Assembly: GCF_014196205.1 (NCBI RefSeq)
Contig: NZ_JACIDE010000002.1
Coordinates: 62,001-126,000 of the forward strand
DNA length: 64,000 nt
From: Anoxybacteroides voinovskiense
GTDB taxonomy: Bacteria > Bacillota > Bacilli > Bacillales > Anoxybacillaceae
Reading direction: 5' to 3'
Part shown: positions 15,128 through 24,211 of the stretch, one piece after another
How the letters are laid out: each line of letters starts with the position of its first letter
Numbering within the stretch: the first letter of the stretch is position 1
Notes under the pieces: model-generated
Database searches by the model: none
The model's input: only the letters and a program-made list of their open reading frames with translations
Told to the model about the DNA's origin: nothing
Program-made: the position numbers and the translations under genes

Positions 15128-15156
15128 ATTATATTTCAATTAGTTTTAAAAGTAAA
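15128..15156 (-). promoter_or_regulatory. Minus-strand promoter facing the toxin-like gene
   Basis: On the minus strand: TTTACT (15156-15151), a 17-nt spacer, consensus TATAAT (15133-15128). The start is predicted near 15121. Confidence 0.6.
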
Positions 15157-15180
15157 GGGTATAGAAAAAGCGCATTCCTC

Positions 15181-15221
15181 CCCCACTTACTCCTTTCACT
15201 CGTTGAAGTGGGGATCTTTTT
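15181..15221 (+). terminator. Terminator-like hairpin
   Basis: 8-bp stem CCCCACTT (15181-15188) with AAGTGGGG (15206-15213), then ATCTTTTTT. It could stop read-through toward the minus-strand coiled-coil gene. The rest of 15054-15277 holds no gene that I can support. Confidence 0.6.
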
Positions 15222-15277
15222 TATGCTTCTCATGGATTTATGATTGCGATGAGGAGTACTGTTGTTGCATGGACAGA

Positions 15278-16180
15278 TTATTTAGCTTTTAATGCGCGAA
15301 TTTCATTTTCTTGTTCTAGTGAGCGAAATGCGAGTGATTGGAGAACGAGCTCTTGCCGCGCTTGGCTGGCGATGACATCGTCTAGTTTTCGTAGCGCTTC
15401 GGCGAGGGTTTGTTTCATTGCTGGGATTTCGTTAATGGCTTCTAACGTTTCCATCACCGCTTGTTTAATAAACGGAATGTCTGCCACATCTTCTTTCGTT
15501 GCCATCGTTTGTTCGATGCGGTTCACGCGACCTTCTAGAGCCCGAATATCCTCTTTTAGCGCAGCCACATCCTCTTTCGTTGCCATTGTTTGTTCGATGT
15601 GGCTCACACGACTTTCTAGCGATTGAATATCCTCTTTTAGCGCAACAACGTCCTCTTTCGTTGCCATTGTGTGTTCAATGTGTTCGATTCGTTTGCTTAC
15701 AGCGACAATATCGTCTTTGGTAGCCATTCGCTGTTCGATGCTGGCGATATCGTCTTTTGTTGCCATCGTTTGTTCAATCTGCTCGATTCGCTTGTTTACA
15801 GCGACGATATCATCTTTCGTCGCCATCGTTTGTTCGATTTGTTCGATGCGCTTGTCCATGGCAGTGATATCGTCTTTCGTCGCCATCGTTTGTTCAATGT
15901 GGCTAATGCGCTTGTCCATGGCAGTGATATCGTCTTTTGTCGCCATCGTTTGTTCAATGTGGCTAATACGCTTGTCCATGGCAGCGATATCGTCTTTTGT
16001 TGCCATCGTTTGTTCAATCTGCTCGATTCGCTTGTTTACAGCGACGATATCATCTTTCGTCGCCATCGTTTGTTCAATGTGACTAATGCGCTTGTCCATG
16101 GCGGCGATATCATCTTTCGTTGCCATATTTGTCCGCAAAAAGGCCAATTCATCGAAAATGCGTTGCAACAACTGCTCCAT
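15278..16180 (-). CDS. Tandem-repeat coiled-coil protein of unknown function
   Basis: 300 residues, strongly charged and predicted to be nearly all helical. After a short head (1-18) it is built of ten units that start MATKDD[IV] or MATKED[V] and end HIEQT or QIEQT: six of 20 residues, one of 13, one of 20 and two of 27. The lengths differ by 7, so whole heptads were gained or lost, as expected for a coiled coil. The tail (about 226-300) is non-repetitive and ends ENEIRALKAK. No signal peptide or membrane segment is seen. AAAGGAGGTGAGAAAG precedes the ATG. Similar MATKDD repeats occur in Bacillaceae hypothetical and phage proteins; I cannot name a function. Confidence 0.8.
   Translation of the reverse strand: MEQLLQRIFDELAFLRTNMATKDDIAAMDKRISHIEQTMATKDDIVAVNKRIEQIEQTMATKDDIAAMDKRISHIEQTMATKDDITAMDKRISHIEQTMATKDDITAMDKRIEQIEQTMATKDDIVAVNKRIEQIEQTMATKDDIASIEQRMATKDDIVAVSKRIEHIEHTMATKEDVVALKEDIQSLESRVSHIEQTMATKEDVAALKEDIRALEGRVNRIEQTMATKEDVADIPFIKQAVMETLEAINEIPAMKQTLAEALRKLDDVIASQARQELVLQSLAFRSLEQENEIRALKAK
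15506..16126 (-). repeat. In-frame tandem repeats (60-bp unit, with 39- and 81-bp variants)
   Basis: Ten consecutive units encode the MATKDD repeats. Neighbouring units are nearly identical at the DNA level, for example around 15821-15960, which points to recent expansion by slippage or unequal recombination. Confidence 0.85.
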
Positions 16181-16207
16181 TCTTTCTCACCTCCTTTTTT
16201 CGTTTCT

Positions 16208-16216
16208 ATTATATCA
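16208..16216 (-). promoter_or_regulatory. Extended -10 promoter of the coiled-coil gene
   Basis: On the minus strand TGA precedes a consensus TATAAT (16213-16208). The gene starts about 28 nt downstream. Confidence 0.55.
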
Positions 16217-16250
16217 TCATTCGACAAAAAGAAGCAGGAATATTTGTTAG

Positions 16251-16281
16251 AAAAAACCCCGCCTACTTAGACGGGTTTTTT
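16251..16281. terminator. Terminator of rqcH, with the stop codon in its loop
   Basis: AAAAAACCCCGCC...GACGGGTTTTTT can fold on either strand (one G-T pair). The rqcH stop (16267-16269) lies in the loop. On the minus strand it separates rqcH from the coiled-coil gene. Confidence 0.75.
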
Positions 16282-17979
16282 CATCCTCACCACCAACTCC
16301 TCGTCCGGCGTGACGTAGATCGTTTGTTGGTTTTCGTAGATGACGAAACCAGGCTTTGCCCCGCTCGGTTTTTTGACGTAGCGGACGCGCGTGTAGTCGA
16401 CCGGGACGGAGCTGGAGTGGCGCGCTTTGCTGAAGTAAGCGGCTAAATGGGCAGCTTCGATGATCGTTTGTTCCGATGGGTTTTTGCTGCGAATGACGAC
16501 GTGGGAGCCTGGGATGTCTTTCGTGTGGAGCCAAATGTCGTCTTTGCTTGCGAATTTGTTTGTTAAGTAGTCGTTTTGTTTATTGTTTTTGCCGACGAAA
16601 ATTTCTGTTCCGTCGCTTGAGATGTAGCGCTCGAGTTCAATCGTGCGCGGCTTTTGTTTTTTCTGTTTTGTTGCTTTCGCGCGCAAATAGCCTTGCTCGA
16701 TTAATTCGTCGCGAATGTCATCAATGTCTTTAGGTGCTGCGGTTTCAAGCTGCTGTAATAGCGTATCGAAATACACAATTTCTTCTTTTGTGCGCTCAAT
16801 TTGCTCTTGGACAATCGCAAGTGAATTTTTCGCTTTCTGGTATTTTTGAAAATAGCTTTGCGCGTTTTCCGACGGCGATTTTTGTTTATCAAGCGGAATC
16901 GTGACCGTTGCACCGTTTTCATCGTAATAGTTGACGACTTCGATTTCGCTCATTCCCCGCTGAACCGCATAAAGATTCGCGGTTAACAATTCTCCATATA
17001 GCCGATATTGTTCTGCTTGCTTTGCTTCTTCTAACGTTTGTTCTAACTTCAATAGCTTTTTCTCATTTTTCGCTTTTTCATTGGCAACAAACCGCTCTAA
17101 ATCGTACGCCTGCTGTTTGACACGGTCGCGTTCGGCTTTTCCGAAATAAAAACGGTCAAGTAGCTCGCTTAATGTACGAAACGTTTTTCCTTCGGTCTGC
17201 AAATGCAAAAGCGGCAGCGCGTAAAACGTTTCTTTTTGCCCATTTGTATAAATGATCGGCGTAAATTTTTTGTTTCGCACGTCTTCGATGACGGCAATAA
17301 AACTTTTCGGCAACGTCGCCCGATTAGCTAACCCTGCGCGAAAGACGACTTCTTTGGCAAAGAGCGGCGAAATGCCAGCAAACGAAGCAACGAGTTGGTC
17401 AGCTAGTTTTCCTGCATGAAAATCAATCGTTTTCAACACTGTTTCTTCCGAGGAAAAGAGCGGGTTCACCTTTCCGTGCGACGGTGGGGCAACGTATACA
17501 TAACCAGGCAACACCGTCCGATAACGATTGACGGCAGGGGAAAGATGTTTAATGCTATCAATGATCGTATTTGTTTGTTTATCGATAAGAATAATGTTGC
17601 TATGGCGTCCCATAATTTCCACAACGAGCTGTTTTATGGATATATCGCCGATTTCGTTTCGCCCTTTCGCCTCGATGACGATGATACGGTCAAAATCGAC
17701 TTGTTGAATCGATTCAATAATGCTTCCCTCCAAATGTTTGCGCAACAGCATGCAAAACATCGGCGGCTCCGCAGGATTATCATACGTTTCGTTCGTCAAA
17801 TGAACGCGTGCATAGCTCGGATGGGCTGACAGCAACAGCTTATAATTTTGTCCGCGCGCACGAATATGTAATAACAACTCATGGGAAAACGGTTGATAAA
17901 TTTTTGTAATCCGTCCGCCTTCGAGCGCTGTTTTCAACTCTTCTGTCATTGCATATGTAAACACTCCGTCAAATGCCAT
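16267..17979 (-). CDS. rqcH: Ribosome-associated quality-control factor RqcH (NFACT family, Rqc2 homologue)
   Basis: Binds stalled 50S subunits and directs addition of C-terminal alanine tails that mark incomplete peptides for ClpXP (known for B. subtilis RqcH/YloA). 570 residues: NFACT-N, helix-hairpin-helix and coiled-coil middle, and NFACT-R with [15 protein letters not shown] near the C-terminus. D97 and R98, needed for tRNA recruitment, are present in VDFDRII. The ATG at 17979 is preceded by AAAGGTG; an upstream ATG at 18009 lies in the promoter -10 box. Often annotated as fibronectin-binding protein FbpA. Confidence 0.93.
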   Translation of the reverse strand: MAFDGVFTYAMTEELKTALEGGRITKIYQPFSHELLLHIRARGQNYKLLLSAHPSYARVHLTNETYDNPAEPPMFCMLLRKHLEGSIIESIQQVDFDRIIVIEAKGRNEIGDISIKQLVVEIMGRHSNIILIDKQTNTIIDSIKHLSPAVNRYRTVLPGYVYVAPPSHGKVNPLFSSEETVLKTIDFHAGKLADQLVASFAGISPLFAKEVVFRAGLANRATLPKSFIAVIEDVRNKKFTPIIYTNGQKETFYALPLLHLQTEGKTFRTLSELLDRFYFGKAERDRVKQQAYDLERFVANEKAKNEKKLLKLEQTLEEAKQAEQYRLYGELLTANLYAVQRGMSEIEVVNYYDENGATVTIPLDKQKSPSENAQSYFQKYQKAKNSLAIVQEQIERTKEEIVYFDTLLQQLETAAPKDIDDIRDELIEQGYLRAKATKQKKQKPRTIELERYISSDGTEIFVGKNNKQNDYLTNKFASKDDIWLHTKDIPGSHVVIRSKNPSEQTIIEAAHLAAYFSKARHSSSVPVDYTRVRYVKKPSGAKPGFVIYENQQTIYVTPDEELVVRMKKPV

Positions 17980-18007
17980 AAAAAACACCTTTCTACCTTT
18001 TTCTTTC

Positions 18008-18016
18008 ATTATACCA
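18008..18016 (-). promoter_or_regulatory. Extended -10 promoter of rqcH
   Basis: TGG followed by TATAAT on the minus strand (18016-18008). It supports the shorter rqcH start. Confidence 0.55.
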
Positions 18017-18172
18017 TATCATTTTTTCGGACATGTCTGAATAAGCTTTCATAGAAACGAGCGATAAACGTTTTTCATTCGCCGTCTAAAACCATTTCAC
18101 ATCGCCTATGGGCAAATGTGGTGCTTCACTTAAGCTTATAGGGTTGAAGATTTTTAAAGAGGAGGGAAAGAC

Positions 18173-20863
18173 ATGCAGTGGCATACGCTTGCACCAAACG
18201 ATGTGGCGAAAGAAACGAGCACGAACGTAACAACAGGGTTAACGACAGAGGAAGCGAAAAAACGGTTGAAACGGTTCGGGGAAAATAAGTTAAAAGAAGC
18301 GAAACAACAATCCGCACTTTTATTGTTTCTTCACCAGTTTCAAGATTTTATGGTGCTCGTGTTACTTGTGGCAACCGTTATTTCCGGCTTTCTTGGCGAA
18401 TACGTCGATGCGGTCGCCATTATCGTCATCGTCGTTATGAACGCCTGCTTAGGTTTTTTTCAAGAACGGCGGGCGGAAAAATCACTGGAGGCGTTGAAAC
18501 AGTTATCTGCCCCACAAGCGACCGTTTTGCGAGACGGCGAATGGGTAAAGGTGCGTTCTCAAGAACTTGTTGTCGGCGACGTGATTAAATTTTCAAGCGG
18601 TGACCGAATCGGCGCAGACGTCCGGCTCATCGACGCCAAAGGGTTAGAAATCGAAGAATCAGCGCTCACGGGGGAGTCAGTACCAACTAATAAAGTAGCC
18701 GCTCCGCTGACGAATGAACATGCGACGATTGGTGATTTACATAACATGGCGTTTATGGGGACGCTAGTAACGCGTGGAAGCGGCATCGGCATCGTCATTG
18801 CGACCGGCATGAAAACAGCGATGGGGCAAATCGCGAACCTTCTGCAAGAAGCAGAAACGGTAACGACCCCACTGCAGCGCAAACTAGAACAACTTGGGAA
18901 AATTTTGATCGTTGTCGCGCTGTTGCTTACGTTTCTTGTCGTTGTCGTCGGCGTGATGCAAGGACACGAGTTGTACGAAATGTTTTTGGCAGGGGTATCG
19001 CTTGCAGTTGCTGCCATTCCAGAAGGATTGCCGGCGATTGTAACAATCGCGTTAGCGCTTGGCGTGCAGCGCATGATTAAGAAAAATGCGATCGTTCGCA
19101 AACTTCCAGCGGTAGAGACGTTAGGATGCGCCTCGGTCATTTGTTCAGACAAAACGGGAACGATGACAGAAAATACGATGACCGTCACGCATCTATGGGC
19201 GAGCGGAAAAACATGGACGGTAAGCGGAACAGGGCTAGAAACGAGCGGTACGTTTTATGAGCACGATCGCCCTATTGATATGAAAAAAGAAGCGATGCTG
19301 CAGCAACTAGTAACGTTCGGTGCGCTTTGCAACAACGCGCAATTAAAAGAAAAAAACCACCGCCGTTACATCGACGGCGACCCGACCGAAGGGGCACTGC
19401 TCGTTGTGGCCATGAAAGCCGGTTTTACAAAAGAACGTCTTGAAGCTGAATTTACCATTGAACAAGAATTCCCGTTTGACTCTGAACGAAAAATGATGAC
19501 GGTCATCGTCAAAGATCGAAGCGGTCGCCGCTTTATCATCACAAAAGGGGCACCGGATGTCCTTTTAGAAAGATGTGACCGCATCAACTGGAACGGACGC
19601 GAACAGCCAATGACGTCTGCTTGGCGAAAAACGGTACAAGAAGTAATCCAAACAATGGCAAATAAAGCGTTGCGTACAATTGCTATCGCGTATCGCCCGA
19701 TTGGTGCTCACGAGCGAATCATAACGGAAAAAGAGGCGGAAAATACGCTTATTTTTGTCGGTGTCGAAGGAATGATTGACCCGCCGCGCCCGGAAGTGAA
19801 AAAAGCGATACAGCAATGCAAAGAAGCAGGTATTAAAACGGTCATGATTACCGGCGACCATGTGTTAACTGCAAAAGCAATCGCGAAACAGCTCGGCATT
19901 TTGCCCCCGAACGGAAAAGTGATGGATGGTGCGACGCTCTCTCGGCTTTCCGTTGATGAACTCGAAGAAGTAGTCGATGATATTTACGTATTTGCTCGTG
20001 TCTCACCAGAGCATAAACTAAAAATTGTGAAGGCGCTGCAGCGAAAAGGACATATCGTTGCGATGACCGGCGACGGCGTCAATGACGCCCCAGCGATTAA
20101 ATCGGCAGATATCGGCGTTGCCATGGGAAAATCGGGAACGGATGTAGCAAAAGAAGCGGCAGCGCTTGTTTTACTGGATGACAATTTTGCTACGATTCAA
20201 GCCGCTATTCATGAAGGAAGAAATATTTACGAAAATATTCGCAAATTTATTCGTTATTTGCTTGCCTCCAATGTCGGCGAAATTTTAGTGATGTTGTTTG
20301 CGATGTTGCTTGCATTGCCGCTGCCGCTCGTGCCGATTCAAATTTTATGGGTCAACCTTGTCACAGACGGACTGCCGGCGTTGGCGCTTGGATTAGATAA
20401 AGCAGAAGAAAACGTGATGAAACGAAAGCCGCGCCATCCGAAAGAAGGTGTATTTGCCCGCGGGCTCGGCTGGAAAATCGTCAGCCGCGGCTTTGTCATC
20501 GGGGTTGTGACGCTTGCAGCGTTTATGGCCGTTTATGAACGCAGCGGAGAAAACCTTGTATATGCGCAGACGGCAGCGTTTGCGACATTAGTAATGGCGC
20601 AGTTGATTCACGTCTTTGACTGCCGCTGTGAGCGTTCTATTTTAGATCGTAATCCGTTTGGCAACCTATACCTTGTTGGTGCGGTACTGTTATCGGTGTT
20701 GTTGCTGTTGGTGGTCATTTATTATCCGCCGCTGCAAAGTGTATTTCATACCGTTCCGCTTGCGTTCGTTGACTGGTTGCTCATTGTCGGACTCTCGGCA
20801 TTACCGACATTTTTATTTGCCGGTTCGTTTTTTGCAAGAAAATCGCGGATAAATATGTTATAA
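18173..20863 (+). CDS. yloB: P-type (type IIA) calcium-transporting ATPase
   Basis: Membrane pump of the SERCA-like PIIA group. 896 residues: actuator domain with LTGES (165-169), phosphorylation site DKTGT (D326), nucleotide-binding domain with KGAPD, and hinge MTGDGVNDAPA. Ca2+-site residues typical of PIIA pumps are present: PEGLP in M4 (E284), SNVGE in M5 and NLVTDG in M6. Ten membrane segments are expected. The ATG follows AGAGGAGGGAAAGAC. B. subtilis YloB is a Ca2+-ATPase made during sporulation; transport of another divalent ion cannot be excluded. The 159 bases between it and rqcH hold only promoters and nothing else I can support. Confidence 0.92.
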   Translation: MQWHTLAPNDVAKETSTNVTTGLTTEEAKKRLKRFGENKLKEAKQQSALLLFLHQFQDFMVLVLLVATVISGFLGEYVDAVAIIVIVVMNACLGFFQERRAEKSLEALKQLSAPQATVLRDGEWVKVRSQELVVGDVIKFSSGDRIGADVRLIDAKGLEIEESALTGESVPTNKVAAPLTNEHATIGDLHNMAFMGTLVTRGSGIGIVIATGMKTAMGQIANLLQEAETVTTPLQRKLEQLGKILIVVALLLTFLVVVVGVMQGHELYEMFLAGVSLAVAAIPEGLPAIVTIALALGVQRMIKKNAIVRKLPAVETLGCASVICSDKTGTMTENTMTVTHLWASGKTWTVSGTGLETSGTFYEHDRPIDMKKEAMLQQLVTFGALCNNAQLKEKNHRRYIDGDPTEGALLVVAMKAGFTKERLEAEFTIEQEFPFDSERKMMTVIVKDRSGRRFIITKGAPDVLLERCDRINWNGREQPMTSAWRKTVQEVIQTMANKALRTIAIAYRPIGAHERIITEKEAENTLIFVGVEGMIDPPRPEVKKAIQQCKEAGIKTVMITGDHVLTAKAIAKQLGILPPNGKVMDGATLSRLSVDELEEVVDDIYVFARVSPEHKLKIVKALQRKGHIVAMTGDGVNDAPAIKSADIGVAMGKSGTDVAKEAAALVLLDDNFATIQAAIHEGRNIYENIRKFIRYLLASNVGEILVMLFAMLLALPLPLVPIQILWVNLVTDGLPALALGLDKAEENVMKRKPRHPKEGVFARGLGWKIVSRGFVIGVVTLAAFMAVYERSGENLVYAQTAAFATLVMAQLIHVFDCRCERSILDRNPFGNLYLVGAVLLSVLLLLVVIYYPPLQSVFHTVPLAFVDWLLIVGLSALPTFLFAGSFFARKSRINML

Positions 20864-20864
20864 T
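20856..20864 (+). promoter_or_regulatory. Extended -10 promoter for yicC-remA-gmk-rpoZ
   Basis: TGT plus consensus TATAAT (20859-20864) overlapping the stop codon of the ATPase gene. No good -35 box is seen. Confidence 0.55.
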
Positions 20865-20929
20865 ATGCAAGGTGATAGGGAATTTCCTATGACCTTTTCT
20901 TTTCGAAGACGTGCAATGGAAGTGATAAC

Positions 20930-21805
20930 ATGGTATGTAGCATGACAGGTTTTGGACGAAGCAAACAGACGACAGAACGCATGAGCGTAACCGTCGAAAT
21001 GAAATCAGTGAATCATCGCTTTTGTGAAATTTCTATTCGTCTCCCTAGACAACTGTTAATCTTTGAGGATAAAATAAAAAAAGTGATTTCACAGTACGTG
21101 CAAAGAGGAAGAGTCGAAGTATTTATTACGATTGAAGGAGAAGGATGGACGAAACGGAAGCTGCACGTCGATTGGCAGTTGCTAAACGATTACTATGAGC
21201 AGCTAAAAGAAGCCGCTGCTCGCTTTACGTTGCAAGACCGTGTGACGTTAGAGCAGTTGTTTCAGCTCGAAGGAGTAGTTGAAGTTATCGAGGAAGAAAC
21301 GGGAAATGAAGAAGTAGAACAGCTTCTTCTAACGGCGACAGAAGAAGCGGCTAAGCAGCTAAAAATGATGCGGGAAAAAGAAGGAGAGGCGCTCACTCGC
21401 GATATTCAAGAACAGCTTTCAGTCATTGCACGTTGTGTGCAAAACGTCCATCAATTCGCGAAAGAAGTGGCAGAACAATACCGCACTCGGCTTATGAAGC
21501 GAATGAACGAATGGGTGCAAGGGGCAATTGACGAAACGCGTCTTTTAACAGAAGTCGCGATATTGGCAGAAAAGGCAGATATTAATGAAGAACTAACGCG
21601 TATTCGTAGCCATATTGAGCAGATAGAACATACGTTGCAGCAAGCAGGAACGGTCGGACGAAAACTTGATTTTTTAGTGCAAGAGTTAAACCGCGAAATG
21701 AACACGATTGGCGCAAAAGCAAATGACGGCCGCATCGCCTTACAAGTCGTTGAAATGAAAAGCGCGCTTGAAAAGGTGAAAGAACAAGTGCAAAATATAG
21801 AATAA
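20930..21805 (+). CDS. yicC: YicC family endoribonuclease (YloC)
   Basis: 291 residues. The family hallmark MTGFGR is at residues 5-10, followed by VNHRF, and the C-terminal half carries [21 protein letters not shown] and the [18 protein letters not shown] signature. YicC proteins are recently recognised endoribonucleases that act in small-RNA turnover in E. coli; the role in Bacillaceae is less clear. A GGAAGTGA site precedes the ATG. It heads a cluster with remA, gmk and rpoZ, the same as in B. subtilis. Confidence 0.92.
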   Translation: MVCSMTGFGRSKQTTERMSVTVEMKSVNHRFCEISIRLPRQLLIFEDKIKKVISQYVQRGRVEVFITIEGEGWTKRKLHVDWQLLNDYYEQLKEAAARFTLQDRVTLEQLFQLEGVVEVIEEETGNEEVEQLLLTATEEAAKQLKMMREKEGEALTRDIQEQLSVIARCVQNVHQFAKEVAEQYRTRLMKRMNEWVQGAIDETRLLTEVAILAEKADINEELTRIRSHIEQIEHTLQQAGTVGRKLDFLVQELNREMNTIGAKANDGRIALQVVEMKSALEKVKEQVQNIE

Positions 21806-21861
21806 CTGTTTATTGTGAGGAAGTTGCGGCAACAATAAATTTTATGGCAGGTGGAACGTTC

Positions 21862-22125
21862 GTGGGGATTAAATTAATCAATATTGGCTACGGCAATATG
21901 GTTTCAGCTTCCCGCATTATCTCAATCGTTAGCCCAGATTCTGCGCCGATTAAGCGGATTGTGCAAGAGGCGCGCGAGAGCGGAAAATTAATCGATGCGA
22001 CGCACGGCAGACGAACACGTGCAGTCATTATTATGGATAGCGACCACGTCGTTTTATCGTCCGTACAGCCGGAAACGGTTGCCCATCGGCTGTACGGACG
22101 TGACGATTTATCAGAAGAAGGGTAG
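21862..22125 (+). CDS. remA: Extracellular-matrix regulator RemA (YlzA)
   Basis: DNA-binding activator of biofilm matrix and osmoprotection genes in B. subtilis. 87 residues from the GTG at 21862, giving [12 protein letters not shown], which aligns with the B. subtilis start. AGGTGGA lies 6 nt upstream of this GTG, whereas the ATG at 21844 has that sequence inside the gene. Conserved segments [13 protein letters not shown] and [11 protein letters not shown] are intact; the arginine-rich loop forms the DNA-binding surface of the ring-shaped oligomer. Confidence 0.93.
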   Translation: MGIKLINIGYGNMVSASRIISIVSPDSAPIKRIVQEARESGKLIDATHGRRTRAVIIMDSDHVVLSSVQPETVAHRLYGRDDLSEEG

Positions 22126-22133
22126 GGTTTTAG

Positions 22134-22754
<621 letters not shown>

Positions 22755-22755
22755 C

Positions 22756-22959
22756 ATGTTGTATCCTTCCATCGACTTATTAATGGAAAAGCTAGACTCA
22801 AAATATACGCTTGTAAGTGTTGCGGCGAAACGGGCACGCCAACTGCAAGAAAACGAGGATGATTTAACGATTGAAAAACCAGTATCGAAAAAATTCGTTG
22901 GAAAAGCGTTAGAGGAGATTGCTGCCGGTCATATCGAACTAATAAAAGAAGAGAAATAA
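22756..22959 (+). CDS. rpoZ: RNA polymerase omega subunit
   Basis: Small subunit that helps assembly of RNA polymerase. 67 residues beginning [20 protein letters not shown] is the conserved helix that contacts beta prime. The ATG at 22756 has TGGAGGTTG upstream, partly inside the gmk end. It is directly followed by a terminator. Confidence 0.95.
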   Translation: MLYPSIDLLMEKLDSKYTLVSVAAKRARQLQENEDDLTIEKPVSKKFVGKALEEIAAGHIELIKEEK

Positions 22960-22987
22960 CAACCTACGTTTAGGTTGTTATTTTTTT
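22956..22987 (+). terminator. Terminator of the yicC-rpoZ cluster
   Basis: 10-bp stem ATAACAACCT (22956-22965) with AGGTTGTTAT (22972-22981) and seven T residues. The rpoZ stop codon is in the first arm. Confidence 0.9.
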
Positions 22988-23014
22988 ACAAAAAGTGAAA
23001 GGGGAGCGTCGCGC

Positions 23015-24211
23015 ATGGTTCAAGGAAAAAATATTTTATTATGTGTCACTGGCGGGATTGCCGTTTATAAAGCAGCTGCGTTAACAAGCAAATTAACGCA
23101 GCGGGGAGCGAACGTGAAAGTCCTCATGAGCGAAGCGGCTTGCAAATTTGTTACGCCGCTGACGTTTCAAGCGTTATCACGCCATGACGTTTATATTGAT
23201 ACGTTTGAAGAAAAGCAGGCAGCGGTCATCGCCCATATTGATTTAGCCGATTGGGCCGATCTTGTCTTAGTCGCACCGGCAACGGCCAATACGATCGGGA
23301 AGCTCGCCAACGGAATCGCTGACAATATGGTAACGACAACGCTGCTTGCCACAACGGCACCTGTATGGATTGCCCCAGCGATGAACGTTCATATGTACGA
23401 GCATCCAGCAGTTCAAGAAAATATTGAAAAACTGATTCGTTTTGGCTACCGGTTTATTGAACCAGCGGAAGGGCATTTGGCATGCGGATATGTCGGAAAA
23501 GGAAGGTTGGAAGAACCAGAGACGATTATCGCTGCCATCGAACATTATTTTTCTCCGTCTTCCCAACTTTTAAAAGGAAAAAAAGTGCTCGTCACCGCAG
23601 GACCGACGCGGGAAAAAATCGATCCTGTCCGCTTTTTTACGAACCGGTCGACAGGAAAAATGGGCTATGCGATTGCCGAAGCTGCCGCCGCATTAGGGGC
23701 GGAAGTGATACTCATTTCTGGGCCAACGAACTTGCCAGCACCAGCACGTGTGAAAACAATCCGCATTGAATCAGCGCAGCAAATGTACGAAGAAGTGATG
23801 AAATATTTTCCGTATACAGACATTGTCATTAAATCGGCGGCAGTGGCGGATTATCGCCCGAAATATGTATTTCAAGAAAAAATGAAAAAACAGCCGGGTG
23901 ATTTAGTGATTGAATTAGAGCGAACGATTGATATTTTAAAAACGCTTGGCGAGCAAAAAACGACACAATTTTTAGTCGGATTTGCAGCAGAAACGGAACA
24001 CGTCGAGCAATACGCTCGAAAGAAACTAGAAAGCAAAAACTTAGATATGATTGTTGCCAACAACGTCGCGCAAGAAGGGGCAGGATTTGCTGGGGATACG
24101 AACATTGTCACCATTTTTAAACGGGACGGGTCGGTCATTTCTCTTCCACTGCTAGCGAAAAAGCAAGTGGCGGAAGAAATTTTAAAAGTGATTGCGGAGG
24201 AACTTCAGTGA
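23015..24211 (+). CDS. coaBC: Bifunctional phosphopantothenoylcysteine decarboxylase / phosphopantothenate-cysteine ligase
   Basis: Two steps of coenzyme A synthesis. 398 residues. The N-terminal CoaC flavoprotein half has TGGIAVYK (12-19), AHIDLADWAD with the active-site His, PAMNVHMYEHP and CGYVGKGRLEEP. The C-terminal CoaB half shows TAGPTREKIDPVRF, NRSTGKMG and AAVADYRPK. The ATG follows GAAAGGGGAGCG. The stop overlaps the priA start (GTGA). Confidence 0.96.
   Translation: MVQGKNILLCVTGGIAVYKAAALTSKLTQRGANVKVLMSEAACKFVTPLTFQALSRHDVYIDTFEEKQAAVIAHIDLADWADLVLVAPATANTIGKLANGIADNMVTTTLLATTAPVWIAPAMNVHMYEHPAVQENIEKLIRFGYRFIEPAEGHLACGYVGKGRLEEPETIIAAIEHYFSPSSQLLKGKKVLVTAGPTREKIDPVRFFTNRSTGKMGYAIAEAAAALGAEVILISGPTNLPAPARVKTIRIESAQQMYEEVMKYFPYTDIVIKSAAVADYRPKYVFQEKMKKQPGDLVIELERTIDILKTLGEQKTTQFLVGFAAETEHVEQYARKKLESKNLDMIVANNVAQEGAGFAGDTNIVTIFKRDGSVISLPLLAKKQVAEEILKVIAEELQ

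Noticed and set aside
15054-15277. Possible IS200/IS605 remnant around the CCCCACTT/AAGTGGGG hairpin
   Set aside because: A single hairpin with T-tract is explained as a terminator; no transposase remnant or second end was seen.
15506-16126. CRISPR-like array
   Set aside because: The repeats are contiguous, coding and 60 bp long without unique spacers; no cas genes nearby.
15671-16270. Plus-strand open frames opposite the coiled-coil repeat gene
   Set aside because: They are the mirror of the in-frame tandem repeats and have no start site; the minus-strand gene has a perfect ribosome-binding site and promoter.
18017-18172. Regulatory inverted repeat CACAT/ATGTG upstream of the Ca2+-ATPase gene
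   Set aside because: Only five pairs with a long loop and no match to an operator I know.
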